Assembly: GCF_014235185.1 (NCBI RefSeq)
Contig: NZ_CP060131.1
Coordinates: 131,501-195,500, forward strand
Origin: Pseudonocardia petroleophila
GTDB lineage: Bacteria; Actinomycetota; Actinomycetes; Mycobacteriales; Pseudonocardiaceae
DNA length: 64,000 nucleotides
Direction of reading: 5' to 3'
In this document: piece by piece, positions 15,191-23,355 of the stretch
How the letters are laid out: the number at the start of each line of letters is the position of its first letter
How positions within the stretch are numbered: the stretch's first letter is position 1
Position numbers and translations under genes: made by a program
The notes under the pieces: generated by a model
Database searches by the model: none
What the model saw: the letters and a program-made list of their open reading frames with translations, nothing else
What the model was told of the DNA's origin: nothing

Positions 15191-16486
15191 ATGACCCGAG
15201 CGATGCCGTCGCCCACCGCCGTCCCGACACCTCCTGACGGAGGGGCGAAGCCGTCCGGCCTGCGCGGCCTGTCGTTCGGGCTGCTGATGGTCTACGTGTC
15301 CATCCTCGCCATCAACTCCGGCGGCCTCGGCATCCTGATCCCCGACCTGGTCAGCCGCATCGACGAGGCCAACAAGGTCGGCAACCTCGCGATCGTCTCC
15401 ACCGTCGCGTTCCTCGCCAACGTCTTCGCCCAGCCCATCGCCGGGGCCCTCTCCGACGCCACGCGCTCGCGGTTCGGCCGCCGGACCCCGTGGATGGTCG
15501 GCGGCGGGCTCGTGGCCGCCGGCTTCATGGTCGGGCTGCCGATGGCGGGCTCGGTCGTCACCGTCGCGATCGTGTGGCTGGCCGTGCAGCTCGGCGTGAA
15601 CGCCCTGCAGGCGGCGGCCACCGCGCTCGTCCCCGACCGCTTCCCGCCCGCCCGCCGCGGCGGCGTCTCCGGCATGGTCGGTCTCGGCATCACGATCGGC
15701 AACGCGGTCGGCGCGATCGTCGCGGGCTCCCTCGCCGCGCAGGGCGCGCTCCCCTACCTCGTGCTGGCCGCCCTCATGGTCGTGGTCGTCGGCACCTTCG
15801 TCGTGACGAACCGCGACTCCTCCAGCCTGACCGTCGTCGACGCCCCGCGGGCCCCGTTCTCGCTCGCCGCGTTCCTCACGGGCTTCTGGGTCTCGCCGCG
15901 CCGCCACCCCGACTTCGCCTGGGCCTTCGGGTCGCGTTTCCTCATGGTGATCGGCTTCTACGGCGCCCAGACCTACGGCCTCTACATCCTGCGCGACTAC
16001 GTGGGCCTGTCCGACGCCGAGTCGACCGCCGTCGCCGCCCAGGTCGGCATCGTGCTGCTCGTCGGCGTCCTGATCTCCGCGCTCGCCAGCGGCAAGCTCT
16101 CCGACAGGGTCGGCCGGCGCAAGCCGTTCATCGTGTGGTCGTCGGTGGTCATGGCCCTCGCCCTGGCCATCCCGCTGTTCGTGCCGACCGTGACCGGCGT
16201 GCTGGTCTACAGCTTCCTGCTCGGCCTCGGCTTCGGCACCTACATCTCGATCGACCTCGCCCTGATGACCGAGGTGCTGCCCGCCAGGCTCGCCGGCGAG
16301 CAGAGCACCGCGGGTCGCGACCTGGCCGTGCTCGGCCTGGCCACCACGCTGCCGCAGGCGCTCAGCCCGTCGATCGCGGCCGGGCTGGTGAGCGTCACCG
16401 GCGGCTACCCGGCGGTGTTCGTCTCCGGGATCGTGTTCGTCCTCGTCGGCGCGATCGCCGTCCTGCCGATCAGGTCCGTCCGATGA
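15191..16486 (+). CDS. major facilitator superfamily transporter
   Basis: A 431-residue, 12-helix MFS carrier. The loop 2-3 signature is GALSDATRSRFGRRTPWMVG and its second-half equivalent GKLSDRVGRRKPF; the linker between halves is around residues 225-250. ATG at 15191 has GGAG 6 nt upstream. Its stop overlaps the following FAD-oxidase start (ATGA), so it most likely imports the substrate of that enzyme, a 2-hydroxy acid. The DATRSRFGRR form of the signature resembles sugar/glycoside carriers (GPH-like), so sugar import is the alternative. Confidence 0.85.
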   Translation: MTRAMPSPTAVPTPPDGGAKPSGLRGLSFGLLMVYVSILAINSGGLGILIPDLVSRIDEANKVGNLAIVSTVAFLANVFAQPIAGALSDATRSRFGRRTPWMVGGGLVAAGFMVGLPMAGSVVTVAIVWLAVQLGVNALQAAATALVPDRFPPARRGGVSGMVGLGITIGNAVGAIVAGSLAAQGALPYLVLAALMVVVVGTFVVTNRDSSSLTVVDAPRAPFSLAAFLTGFWVSPRRHPDFAWAFGSRFLMVIGFYGAQTYGLYILRDYVGLSDAESTAVAAQVGIVLLVGVLISALASGKLSDRVGRRKPFIVWSSVVMALALAIPLFVPTVTGVLVYSFLLGLGFGTYISIDLALMTEVLPARLAGEQSTAGRDLAVLGLATTLPQALSPSIAAGLVSVTGGYPAVFVSGIVFVLVGAIAVLPIRSVR

Positions 16487-17904
16487 CCGCCCTCGACGAG
16501 CGACCCCTCCTGCTCCGCGACGCGGACGCGCTGCGCGCCGCCCTGGTGATGCTGCTCCCCGAGGGCACGGTCCTCACCGCCCCCGAGTCGCGGGAGGCCT
16601 ACCGGCACGACGAGGCCGAGTGGGCGCCGTCCGCCCTCCCCGTCGCGGTGGTGCGGCCGACCACCGCCGAGCAGGTCCGCGACGTGGTGCGGCTCTGCGT
16701 GTCCCACGGCGCGCCCGTCGTGGCCCGCGGGGCGGGCACCGGGCTGTCCGGCGGCGCCAACGCCGTCGAGGGCGGCGTGGTCCTCAGCCTGGAGCGGATG
16801 GACGCGGTGATCGAGGTGAACACCCTCGAGCGCTACGCGGTCGTGCAGCCGGGCGTGGTCAACGACGACCTGCGCTCGGCCGTCGCCGAGGTCGGCCTGT
16901 GGTACCCGCCGGACCCGGCCAGCTCACCATGGTCGACGATCGGCGGCAACGTGGCCACCAACGCGGGGGGCGTCTGCTGCGTGAAGTACGGCGTGACCCG
17001 CGACTACGTGCTCGAGCTGCAGGTCGTCACCGGCACCGGCGAGCTCGTGCGGGTCGGGCGGCGCACCGCCAAGGGCGTCGCGGGCTACGACCTGGTCGGC
17101 CTGCTCGTCGGGTCCGAGGGCACCCTCGGCATCGTCACCGAGGTCACCGTCCGGCTGCGCCCGGCCCGTCCCGTCGAGCAGACGGTCGTCGGCTACTTCG
17201 ACTCGCTGGTGGCCGCGGGCGAGGCCGTCGCGGCCGTCGCCGCGGCGGGGGTGGTCCCCTCCGCGCTGGAGCTGCTCGACGAGCAGTGCCTCGCCGCGGT
17301 GGACGCGTGGAAGAACATGGGCCTGCGCGCCGACGCCGTCGCGATCCTGCTGGCCCGCGTCGACGCCCCGGGGTCGGCCGGGGACGCCGAGGCCGACGCG
17401 GTGCTCGCCGCGTTCGAGGGGGCCGGCGCGAGCTGGGCGGCCCGCTCCGGCGACCGGGAGGAGGCCGACGCGCTGTTCGCCGCGCGCCGCCTCGCCTACC
17501 CCGCGCTCGAACGCCTCGGCCCGGTGCTCACCGAGGACGTCTGCGTCCCGGTGGGCGCCGTCCCCGCGATGCTCGGGCGGATCGAGGAGATCGGGCGGCG
17601 CTGCGACGTCCGGGTGGCCACCATCGCCCACGCGGGGGACGGCAACCTGCACCCGCTGCTGCTCACCCCGCCCGGCGACGAGGCGGCCCGCGAGCGGGCG
17701 CAGCAGGCGTTCGCGGAGATCATCACCGCGGCGCTGGACCTCGGCGGGACCGTGACCGGCGAGCACGGCGTGGGCCTGCTCAAGCGCGAGGGGCTGGAGG
17801 CCGAGCTCGACCCGGCCGTCACCGCGATGCACCGCGCCGTGCGGCGGGCGCTCGACCCGCACGGGATCCTCAACCCGGGCAAGGTCGTCCCCGCGCAGGC
17901 GTAG
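16483..17904 (+). CDS. FAD-linked oxidase, GlcD / D-lactate dehydrogenase family
   Basis: A 473-residue flavoprotein that oxidises a 2-hydroxy acid such as glycolate or D-lactate. The FAD-binding PCMH domain shows VVARGAGTGLSGGANA and STIGGNVATNAGGVCCVKYG; the C-terminal domain has the metal/substrate motif AHAGDGNLHP and ends TGEHGVGLLKREGL then GILNPGKVVP. ATG at 16483 overlaps the transporter stop by 4 nt. The GlcE and GlcF partners of glycolate oxidase are absent, so it probably works alone like bacterial D-lactate dehydrogenases. Confidence 0.88.
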   Translation: MTALDERPLLLRDADALRAALVMLLPEGTVLTAPESREAYRHDEAEWAPSALPVAVVRPTTAEQVRDVVRLCVSHGAPVVARGAGTGLSGGANAVEGGVVLSLERMDAVIEVNTLERYAVVQPGVVNDDLRSAVAEVGLWYPPDPASSPWSTIGGNVATNAGGVCCVKYGVTRDYVLELQVVTGTGELVRVGRRTAKGVAGYDLVGLLVGSEGTLGIVTEVTVRLRPARPVEQTVVGYFDSLVAAGEAVAAVAAAGVVPSALELLDEQCLAAVDAWKNMGLRADAVAILLARVDAPGSAGDAEADAVLAAFEGAGASWAARSGDREEADALFAARRLAYPALERLGPVLTEDVCVPVGAVPAMLGRIEEIGRRCDVRVATIAHAGDGNLHPLLLTPPGDEAARERAQQAFAEIITAALDLGGTVTGEHGVGLLKREGLEAELDPAVTAMHRAVRRALDPHGILNPGKVVPAQA

Positions 17905-17948
17905 CGGTCCGCCGGTCGCCGGGGTGCGCCCGTTCGGCGGTGGGCCCA

Positions 17949-17970
17949 GGTCGGGGTCGGCGCCCCGACC
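17949..17970 (+). terminator. probable terminator of the MFS / FAD-oxidase operon
   Basis: GGTCGGGG pairs perfectly with CCCCGACC across a 6-nt loop, 45 nt after the stop codon; no U-tract. Confidence 0.5.
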
Positions 17971-18343
17971 CAGGCCGGTTGTCCGGCCACGTCGTGCGGA
18001 CGACGATCGGTGGTGGGCCGATCCCGAGGCCACCGCCGACGACGGGCCACCCCGATGTCCCCTGAGCGGCCCTCCGCCGCCCGGGTCCGGCTCACGCGGT
18101 TGCTGTTCGTGGCACTGATCGGCCCCGGCTCCGACGTGCGGCCCGCCCGGGATCGCCCGGACCACCGTCCCGACCGGTCACGCCGGGCGGAGCCGGTGGA
18201 CCCCGGACGACCGGGAACCGACGCACGGCGCTCTGCGGGACACCGGTCGTCGAGGTGACCCGCTCCCCGCGACGCCGTGGCTCACCGTCCGGTCCGCGTG
18301 CCGAGTGGCTCCCGACGTCGATCCGACCGGCTAGACTTAACGC

Positions 18344-18361
18344 GTTGGTAACTTCGCCAAC
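18344..18361. promoter_or_regulatory. inverted repeat in the DUF1611 promoter region
   Basis: GTTGG and CCAAC arms separated by 8 nt, next to a possible -10 (TAGACT at 18332-18337). The TTGG/CCAA arms resemble GntR-type operators; no regulator gene is adjacent. Confidence 0.35.
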
Positions 18362-18419
18362 CCTCAGGGCAGACCGATCGCTGGTCGTTGGGCCGTCGGC
18401 CCGACCACGAACCGTCGCC

Positions 18420-18441
18420 TCCTCTGAGACGTCTCAGAGGA
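18420..18441. promoter_or_regulatory. 22-bp perfect palindrome covering the DUF1611 ribosome binding site
   Basis: The core CCTCTGAGACGTCTCAGAGG (18421-18440) extends by one more T-A pair. Its right end AGAGG is the likely Shine-Dalgarno sequence, 6 nt before ATG 18447. It can act as an operator on DNA or as an RNA hairpin that hides the ribosome binding site. Confidence 0.6.
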
Positions 18442-18446
18442 TGTCC

Positions 18447-19577
18447 ATGTCGTCGCTCTCCCGCCCTGCGGTCCCGTTCGCGCCGCCCACCGGCTCCACC
18501 GCCGTCGTCTACTGCGAGGGCCAGTTCGGCGAGCAGGACGGCAAGACCGCCAACGGGCTGGTCCGGCACTCGGAGAAGTACGAGGTCCTCAGCGTCATCG
18601 ACAGCGTCCGGGCCGGCGTCGACTCCGGGCAGTTCCTCGACGGCACGGCGAACGGCATCCCGGTGCTGGCCTCGCTCGCCGAGTCCGTCGCGCACGCCGG
18701 ACGGGTGCCCGACCACCTGATCTGCGGCCTGGCCCCGGCCGACGGCCTGCTGTCGGACGAGCAGCGGATCGTGCTGCTCGACGGCATCGCCCGCGGGATG
18801 CACATCGTCAACGGCCTGCACGAGTTCCTCAACGACGACGCCGAGTTCGTGGCGGCCGCGGTGATCGCCGGCGTCACCATCACCGACGTCCGCAGGCCGA
18901 AGGCCAAGCGCGACCTGCACCTGTTCTCCGGCCGGATCTTCGACGTGACGTGCCCGCGGATCGCGGTCCTCGGCACCGACGGCGCGATCGGGAAGCGCAC
19001 CACCGCCACCCTCCTGGTGCAGGCGCTCACCGCACGCGGCATCCGGGCGGTCATGGTCGGCACCGGCCAGACCACCCTGATCCAGGGCGGGAAGTACGGC
19101 GTCGCGCTGGACGCGCTGGTGCCCCAGTTCTGCTCGGGCGAGGTCGAGCACCAGGTCGTCGCCGCGTTCGAGGGCGAGGACCCGGACGTGATCGTCGTCG
19201 AGGGCCAGGGCGCGCTGAGCCACCCCGCCTACCTGACGTCCGCGCACATCCTGCGCGGCAGCCGCCCGGACGCCGTGATCGTCCAGCACGCGCCGAAGCG
19301 CCGGGTGCTCGGCGACTTCCCGATGATGCCGATGCCGACGGCGGCGAGCGAGATCGCGCTGATCGAGGCGTTCGCCGCCACCCGCGTCATCGGGGTCACG
19401 ATCAACCACGAGGGGATGACCGCGGCCGAGCTGGCCGACGCGATCGCGGACCACCGCAGCCGCCTCGGGCTCCCGGTCACCGACCCGCTGACGCGCCCGG
19501 CGTCGGAGCTGGTCGACATGGTGCTGGCGGCCTTCCCCGCCCTCGCGGCGACGGCCGACACCACGACCTCCGTGTGA
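18447..19577 (+). CDS. DUF1611-family P-loop protein (DgcN-like)
   Basis: A 376-residue DUF1611 protein: an N-terminal Rossmann-like part (VVYCEGQFGEQDGKTANGLV, then SVIDSVRAG) and a C-terminal P-loop part with GTDGAIGKRTTATLL and IVVEGQGALSHPAY. Family members related to DgcN act on D-glutamate as an N-acetyltransferase. ATG at 18447 is chosen because AGAGG lies 6 nt upstream; ATG 18441 would overlap that site. The stop overlaps the following PLP-racemase start as GTGA, a pairing that fits D-amino acid metabolism. The exact reaction here is not proven. Confidence 0.82.
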   Translation: MSSLSRPAVPFAPPTGSTAVVYCEGQFGEQDGKTANGLVRHSEKYEVLSVIDSVRAGVDSGQFLDGTANGIPVLASLAESVAHAGRVPDHLICGLAPADGLLSDEQRIVLLDGIARGMHIVNGLHEFLNDDAEFVAAAVIAGVTITDVRRPKAKRDLHLFSGRIFDVTCPRIAVLGTDGAIGKRTTATLLVQALTARGIRAVMVGTGQTTLIQGGKYGVALDALVPQFCSGEVEHQVVAAFEGEDPDVIVVEGQGALSHPAYLTSAHILRGSRPDAVIVQHAPKRRVLGDFPMMPMPTAASEIALIEAFAATRVIGVTINHEGMTAAELADAIADHRSRLGLPVTDPLTRPASELVDMVLAAFPALAATADTTTSV

Positions 19578-20662
19578 CCGCTCCCCGGATCGGGGTGGAT
19601 CTGGACAAGATCGAGCAGAACACGCGGGTGCTGGTCGACCGGCTCGCCCCGGTGGGCATCCGGGTCACCGGTGTCACCAAGGCCGTGCTGGGCTCGCCCG
19701 GGGTCGCCGCGGCGATGCTGCGCGGCGGGGCCGGCGGGCTCGGCGACTCCCGGGTCCCGAACCTCGACCGGCTGGCCGGGCTGGGCGCGGTGCGCACGCT
19801 GATCCGCTCCCCCATGCTCAGCCAGGTGGGGCGGGTCGTCGTGGTCGCCGACGTCAGCCTGAACACCGAGGCCGTCGTGCTGGCCGCGCTCGACCGGGCG
19901 GCGTCCCTGCGGGGCCGGACGCACGGCGTCATCCTCATGATCGAGCTCGGTGACCTGCGCGAGGGCATCGCGGTCGACGACGCGCCCGCGGCGGTCCGGG
20001 CGGTGCTGGGGCACCCGTCGCTGCGGCTCGTCGAGCTCGGCGGCAACCTCGCCTGCCAGAACGGGATCGTGCCCGACGACCGCAACATGGGCGTCCTCTC
20101 CCGCCTCGTCGACGCCGCCGAGGCGCGGCACGGGATCCCGCTCGGCACCGTCTCCGGGGGCAACTCCGCGAACATCGGCTGGGCCCTCACCAGCGACGAC
20201 GTCGGCCGCGTCGACGACCTGCGGCTCGGTGAGGCCGTCCTGCTCGGTGTCGACCCGCTGCACCGGACGCCGATCCCCGGCCTGCACACCGACGCGTTCA
20301 CCCTGACCGCCGAGGTCATCGAGGTCGCGGTGAAACCGGCCCGCCCCTGGGGGGACCGGGCCCAGGCCGCCTTCGGCGAGGCCCCGGTCCGCACCGGCCG
20401 CGGCACCGTGCGCCAGGCCGTGCTGGCGCTGGGCCACCAGGACGTGGCGCTCGACGGCCTGCGGCCGCCCGCGGGCGTCACCGTCCTCGGGATGAGCAGC
20501 GACCACCTGGTCGTCGACCTGGGCGACCACGCCGTCTCCGTCGGCGACGAGATGGACTTCGGCGTCGCCTACGGCGCGCTCCTGCGGGCGACGACGTCGC
20601 CGTTCGTCACGACGGTCGAGCACCGCGCGAGCCCGGTGGGCTCGACCGCGCCGCGACCGTAG
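19574..20662 (+). CDS. PLP-dependent alanine racemase-like protein (COG3457 / YhfX type)
   Basis: A 362-residue fold-type III PLP protein. The PLP lysine is in GIRVTGVTKAVLGSP near residue 36, with SLNTEAVVLAALD and the phosphate-binding SGGNSANIGW further on. It belongs to the alanine/ornithine racemase group without the C-terminal domain of Alr. GTG at 19574 overlaps the DUF1611 stop by 4 nt, so the two are translationally coupled; a D-amino acid catabolic role is inferred from that pairing. The last 94 nt overlap the convergent monooxygenase gene, and its C-terminal ~20 residues look like an unconserved extension. Confidence 0.82.
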   Translation: MTAPRIGVDLDKIEQNTRVLVDRLAPVGIRVTGVTKAVLGSPGVAAAMLRGGAGGLGDSRVPNLDRLAGLGAVRTLIRSPMLSQVGRVVVVADVSLNTEAVVLAALDRAASLRGRTHGVILMIELGDLREGIAVDDAPAAVRAVLGHPSLRLVELGGNLACQNGIVPDDRNMGVLSRLVDAAEARHGIPLGTVSGGNSANIGWALTSDDVGRVDDLRLGEAVLLGVDPLHRTPIPGLHTDAFTLTAEVIEVAVKPARPWGDRAQAAFGEAPVRTGRGTVRQAVLALGHQDVALDGLRPPAGVTVLGMSSDHLVVDLGDHAVSVGDEMDFGVAYGALLRATTSPFVTTVEHRASPVGSTAPRP

Positions 20663-22119
20663 AGGTAGCTCGCGACGTCGAACCGCCGCAGCCGGCGCCG
20701 CAGCTCGGTGGTCGTCCCCGGCCAGTTGGTGGTGTTGCGGCCGCGGCGGTCGAGGTACCAGGCCCGGCAGCCCGTCGCCCACACCGTGTCGACGAGCCGC
20801 CGCCGGACCTCGTGCTCCCCGTCGCGCGCCACCTCCGGGCGCACCTCGACCCGGTCGGCGCCGCGGTCACGGGCGGCCGCGAGCGCAGCGGCGACGTGGT
20901 CGACCTGCGCCTCCAGCACCGTCACCGACGAGGTCTGGACGTTCGAGTTGGGCCCGGCCAGCAGGAACAGGTTGGGCGTGCCCGCCACGGTCGTGCCCAG
21001 GTGCGCCCGCGCGCCGGTGGCCGCGAAGCGCTCGGCCAGCGACGTGCCGTCGGCCCCGTGCAGCAGCCGGAAGACCGGCGGCTCGGCGGCGTGGAACCCG
21101 GTGGCGAGGATCAGGGTGTCGACCGGGTGCTCGTGGCCGTCGCCGTCGACGACCGATCCCGGCCGGACCTCGCGGACGTCCCCCGCGACCGCGACGTTCG
21201 GCCGGACCAGCGTGGGGTACCAGGTGTTGGACCGCAGGAGCCGCCGGCAGCCGATGTCCTCCGCGGGCAGCAGCCGGGCCCGCAGGGCCGGGTCGGCGAC
21301 CGAGCGCCGCAGGTTGTGCCGGGCCAGCCAGGTCAGCGGCGGGCGCAGCCACCGGTGCCGGACCCCGAGCGCGACCGCCTCGGCCGCGAGGTAGACGCCC
21401 AGCCGCACCGCCCGCTGGGCCGTCGGGAACCGCCGGTACAGCCGGCGCTCGACGCGGGTGACGGACCGGTCGAACCGCGGCAGCACCCACTGGGCGCTGC
21501 GCTGCAGCAGCACCAGGCGACGGACCTGCGGGGCGATCCGCGGGACGAACTGCAGCGCCGACGCCCCGCTCCCGACGACGGCCACCCGGCGGCCGCGCAG
21601 GTCGCGGCCGTGGTCCCAGCGCGAACTGTGGAACACCGCGCCCCGGAACGTGTCGAGGCCGGGGAGGTCGGGCCAGGCCGGCTCGTGCAGCGTCCCGCCC
21701 GCGGCGACGAGCCAGCGCGCCGAGATCGGTCCGGTCGAGGTCTCCAGCCGCCACCGCCGGGTGTGCTCGTCCCAGTCCCCGCGCAGCAGCCGGGTCCCGA
21801 AGCGGATGCTGCGGGTCGCGGCGTGGCGGTCCGCGGTGCGGCGCAGGTAGTCGAGGATCTCCGGCTGCCCGGCGTAGCGGGCGCTCCAGTCGGGGTTGGG
21901 CGCGAACGAGTAGGAGTACAGCGCCGACGGGACGTCGCAGCCCGCCCCGGGGTAGGAGTTGTCGCGCCAGGTCCCGCCGATCGCGTCGGCCTGCTCGATC
22001 GCCAGGACGTCGTGGCCCTGCTCCCGCAGCCGGATCAGCGCGGCGAGCCCGCCGAACCCCGACCCGACGACGACGACCTCGCGCTGCTCGACGGGCGGGC
22101 GGCAGCTACCGCCGGCCAC
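20569..22119 (-). CDS. flavin-containing monooxygenase, Baeyer-Villiger type
   Basis: A 516-residue FAD/NADPH monooxygenase that inserts oxygen next to a ketone or oxidises a soft nucleophile. It has the FAD motif VVVGSGFGGLAALIRL, the downstream IGGTWRDNSYPGAGCD with YSYSF, and the NADPH motif VAVVGSGASALQ. The fingerprint between the two Rossmann motifs, expected as FxGxxxHxxxWP, reads FRGAVFHSSRWD, a close variant. GTG at 22119 overlaps the DoxX gene's stop by 14 nt. No lactone hydrolase is adjacent. Its 3' end overlaps the convergent racemase gene. Confidence 0.88.
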   Translation of the reverse strand: MAGGSCRPPVEQREVVVVGSGFGGLAALIRLREQGHDVLAIEQADAIGGTWRDNSYPGAGCDVPSALYSYSFAPNPDWSARYAGQPEILDYLRRTADRHAATRSIRFGTRLLRGDWDEHTRRWRLETSTGPISARWLVAAGGTLHEPAWPDLPGLDTFRGAVFHSSRWDHGRDLRGRRVAVVGSGASALQFVPRIAPQVRRLVLLQRSAQWVLPRFDRSVTRVERRLYRRFPTAQRAVRLGVYLAAEAVALGVRHRWLRPPLTWLARHNLRRSVADPALRARLLPAEDIGCRRLLRSNTWYPTLVRPNVAVAGDVREVRPGSVVDGDGHEHPVDTLILATGFHAAEPPVFRLLHGADGTSLAERFAATGARAHLGTTVAGTPNLFLLAGPNSNVQTSSVTVLEAQVDHVAAALAAARDRGADRVEVRPEVARDGEHEVRRRLVDTVWATGCRAWYLDRRGRNTTNWPGTTTELRRRLRRFDVASYLYGRGAVEPTGLARCSTVVTNGDVVARRSAP

Positions 22120-22528
22120 GCCGCCGCTCGGGTCCGGTGGCGGAGCCCGCGGACCACAGCACGAACAGCGCCGCGACCAGCAGGAGCGGGGCCAGCGTCA
22201 GCGAGGCGGGGTTGCCCCCGACGATCCCGCCGCCGATCACCGCCCCGGCCATGACCAGGGCCAGCACCGCCGCGACCACCCGGACGCCGATCCCGGCCAC
22301 GAGGGCCAGCCCGCCGAGCACCTCGACCAGCCCGGTCCCGTACACGAGCAGGCTCGACTCGGGCAGGCCGTAGGTGCCGAAGTCGGCCACCCAGCGGGCG
22401 TGGTCGGTGAACTTCGGGACGCCGAACACCACGAACAGGATCCCCGCGACCACCCGGACGACCGCCGCGGGACGCGGCATCCGGTGGTGCAGCCCGGTGC
22501 GGAGCACCCGGTCGATCGGGCCGGTCAT
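22106..22528 (-). CDS. DoxX-family membrane protein
   Basis: A 140-residue protein with four predicted helices (VVRVVAGILFVVFGVPKF; SLLVYGTGLVEVLGGLALVA; VVAAVLALVMAGAVIGGG; LTLAPLLLVAALFVLWSA), the usual DoxX architecture. ATG at 22528 has GAGG 6 nt upstream. It overlaps the downstream monooxygenase start, so the two are co-expressed. DoxX proteins are linked to redox and stress membrane complexes; no specific role is evident. Confidence 0.8.
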   Translation of the reverse strand: MTGPIDRVLRTGLHHRMPRPAAVVRVVAGILFVVFGVPKFTDHARWVADFGTYGLPESSLLVYGTGLVEVLGGLALVAGIGVRVVAAVLALVMAGAVIGGGIVGGNPASLTLAPLLLVAALFVLWSAGSATGPERRRGRR

Positions 22529-22605
22529 CGCGAACCTCGGACATCGGGCATTCCGCTCATCATGAGCGTCCACCCGTGAAGGGCCGGTGAGCGAGGCCGC
22601 CCGGC

Positions 22606-23355
22606 TCAGCGGTCGAGCAGCGCCCGGACCCGTTCGGGGTCCGGGCCTCCCGGCGCGATCACCACCACGACGTCGTCGAAGCCGGCCTCCGCGTAGCGGT
22701 GCAGCGCCTCGCCGGTGGGGCCGAGGTCGGCGTCCGAGTCGACCGGGACCGCGCACACGATCGCCCGCCCTCCCCCGGCGGCCCGGAACCGCTCGTGGGC
22801 GGCGATGATCTGGTCGGGGGTGGTGCGGTAGCCCGAGGCGAGCCAGCCGTCGAACTCGCGCGCGGCCCGCTCCACGTTCTTCCCCCACGAACCGAGCAGC
22901 AGGGGCGGGACCCGGGTCGGGGCGGGCCCGAGGTCCGCGTGGGCGTCGCGGCCGCGGGTGATCAGCTCGCGGACCCGCGGCAGGTTCTCCCGGAAGGTGC
23001 GGAACCGCGCGGCGTGGTCGCGGTCCAGGGTGGCGAAGTCGACCTCCGTCGACCCGGGGCTGACGCCGAGGGTCAGCCGGTCGCCGCACACCGCCATCAG
23101 CGAGAGGACCTTGTGCGCGAGGTCGGCGGGGTGGTGCAGCGGGATCTGCACGGTGGCCGTGCCGACCTCGACGCCCTCGGTGGCCGTGGCGGCCACCGCC
23201 AGGGTGACGAACGGGTCGGGGACGAGGTACCCGCGGCCGATCACCTGGTGGATCCACAGGCTCTCGAACCCGGCGCCGACGAGCCGCTTCGCCCACTCCG
23301 CGGTGGGCGGGGGCGGGCCGGGGGCCAGGTTGGCGAGCGTCGCGCCGAGCCTCAC
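22606..23355 (-). CDS. LLM-class (F420-dependent) oxidoreductase
   Basis: A 249-residue luciferase-like monooxygenase. It has the short TIM-barrel core with VGTATVQIPLHHPADLAHKV and GDRLTLGVSPGSTEVDFATL; the usual search-term for F420/FMN binding is at TATV and GSWGKNVERAAREFDGW. GTG at 23355 overlaps the acetoacetyl-CoA synthetase stop as GTGA. It is shorter than typical family members (about 280-340 residues). Cofactor type, F420 or FMN, cannot be decided from sequence alone. Confidence 0.82.
   Translation of the reverse strand: MRLGATLANLAPGPPPPTAEWAKRLVGAGFESLWIHQVIGRGYLVPDPFVTLAVAATATEGVEVGTATVQIPLHHPADLAHKVLSLMAVCGDRLTLGVSPGSTEVDFATLDRDHAARFRTFRENLPRVRELITRGRDAHADLGPAPTRVPPLLLGSWGKNVERAAREFDGWLASGYRTTPDQIIAAHERFRAAGGGRAIVCAVPVDSDADLGPTGEALHRYAEAGFDDVVVVIAPGGPDPERVRALLDR

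Larger units (their letters stand above)
17905..18446. other. gene-less leader region before the DUF1611 gene
   Basis: About 540 bp without a credible gene. It holds a GC hairpin after the FAD-oxidase gene (17949-17970), an AT-richer patch at 18330-18360 with a possible -10 TAGACT (18332-18337) and an inverted repeat GTTGG/CCAAC (18344-18361), a second hairpin (18382-18407) and a 22-bp palindrome on the ribosome binding site (18420-18441). Confidence 0.6.

Noticed and set aside
18058-18258. Possible 60-80 residue gene before the DUF1611 gene
   Set aside because: Arg/Pro/Asp-rich, no ribosome binding site, no recognisable fold; typical non-coding GC sequence.
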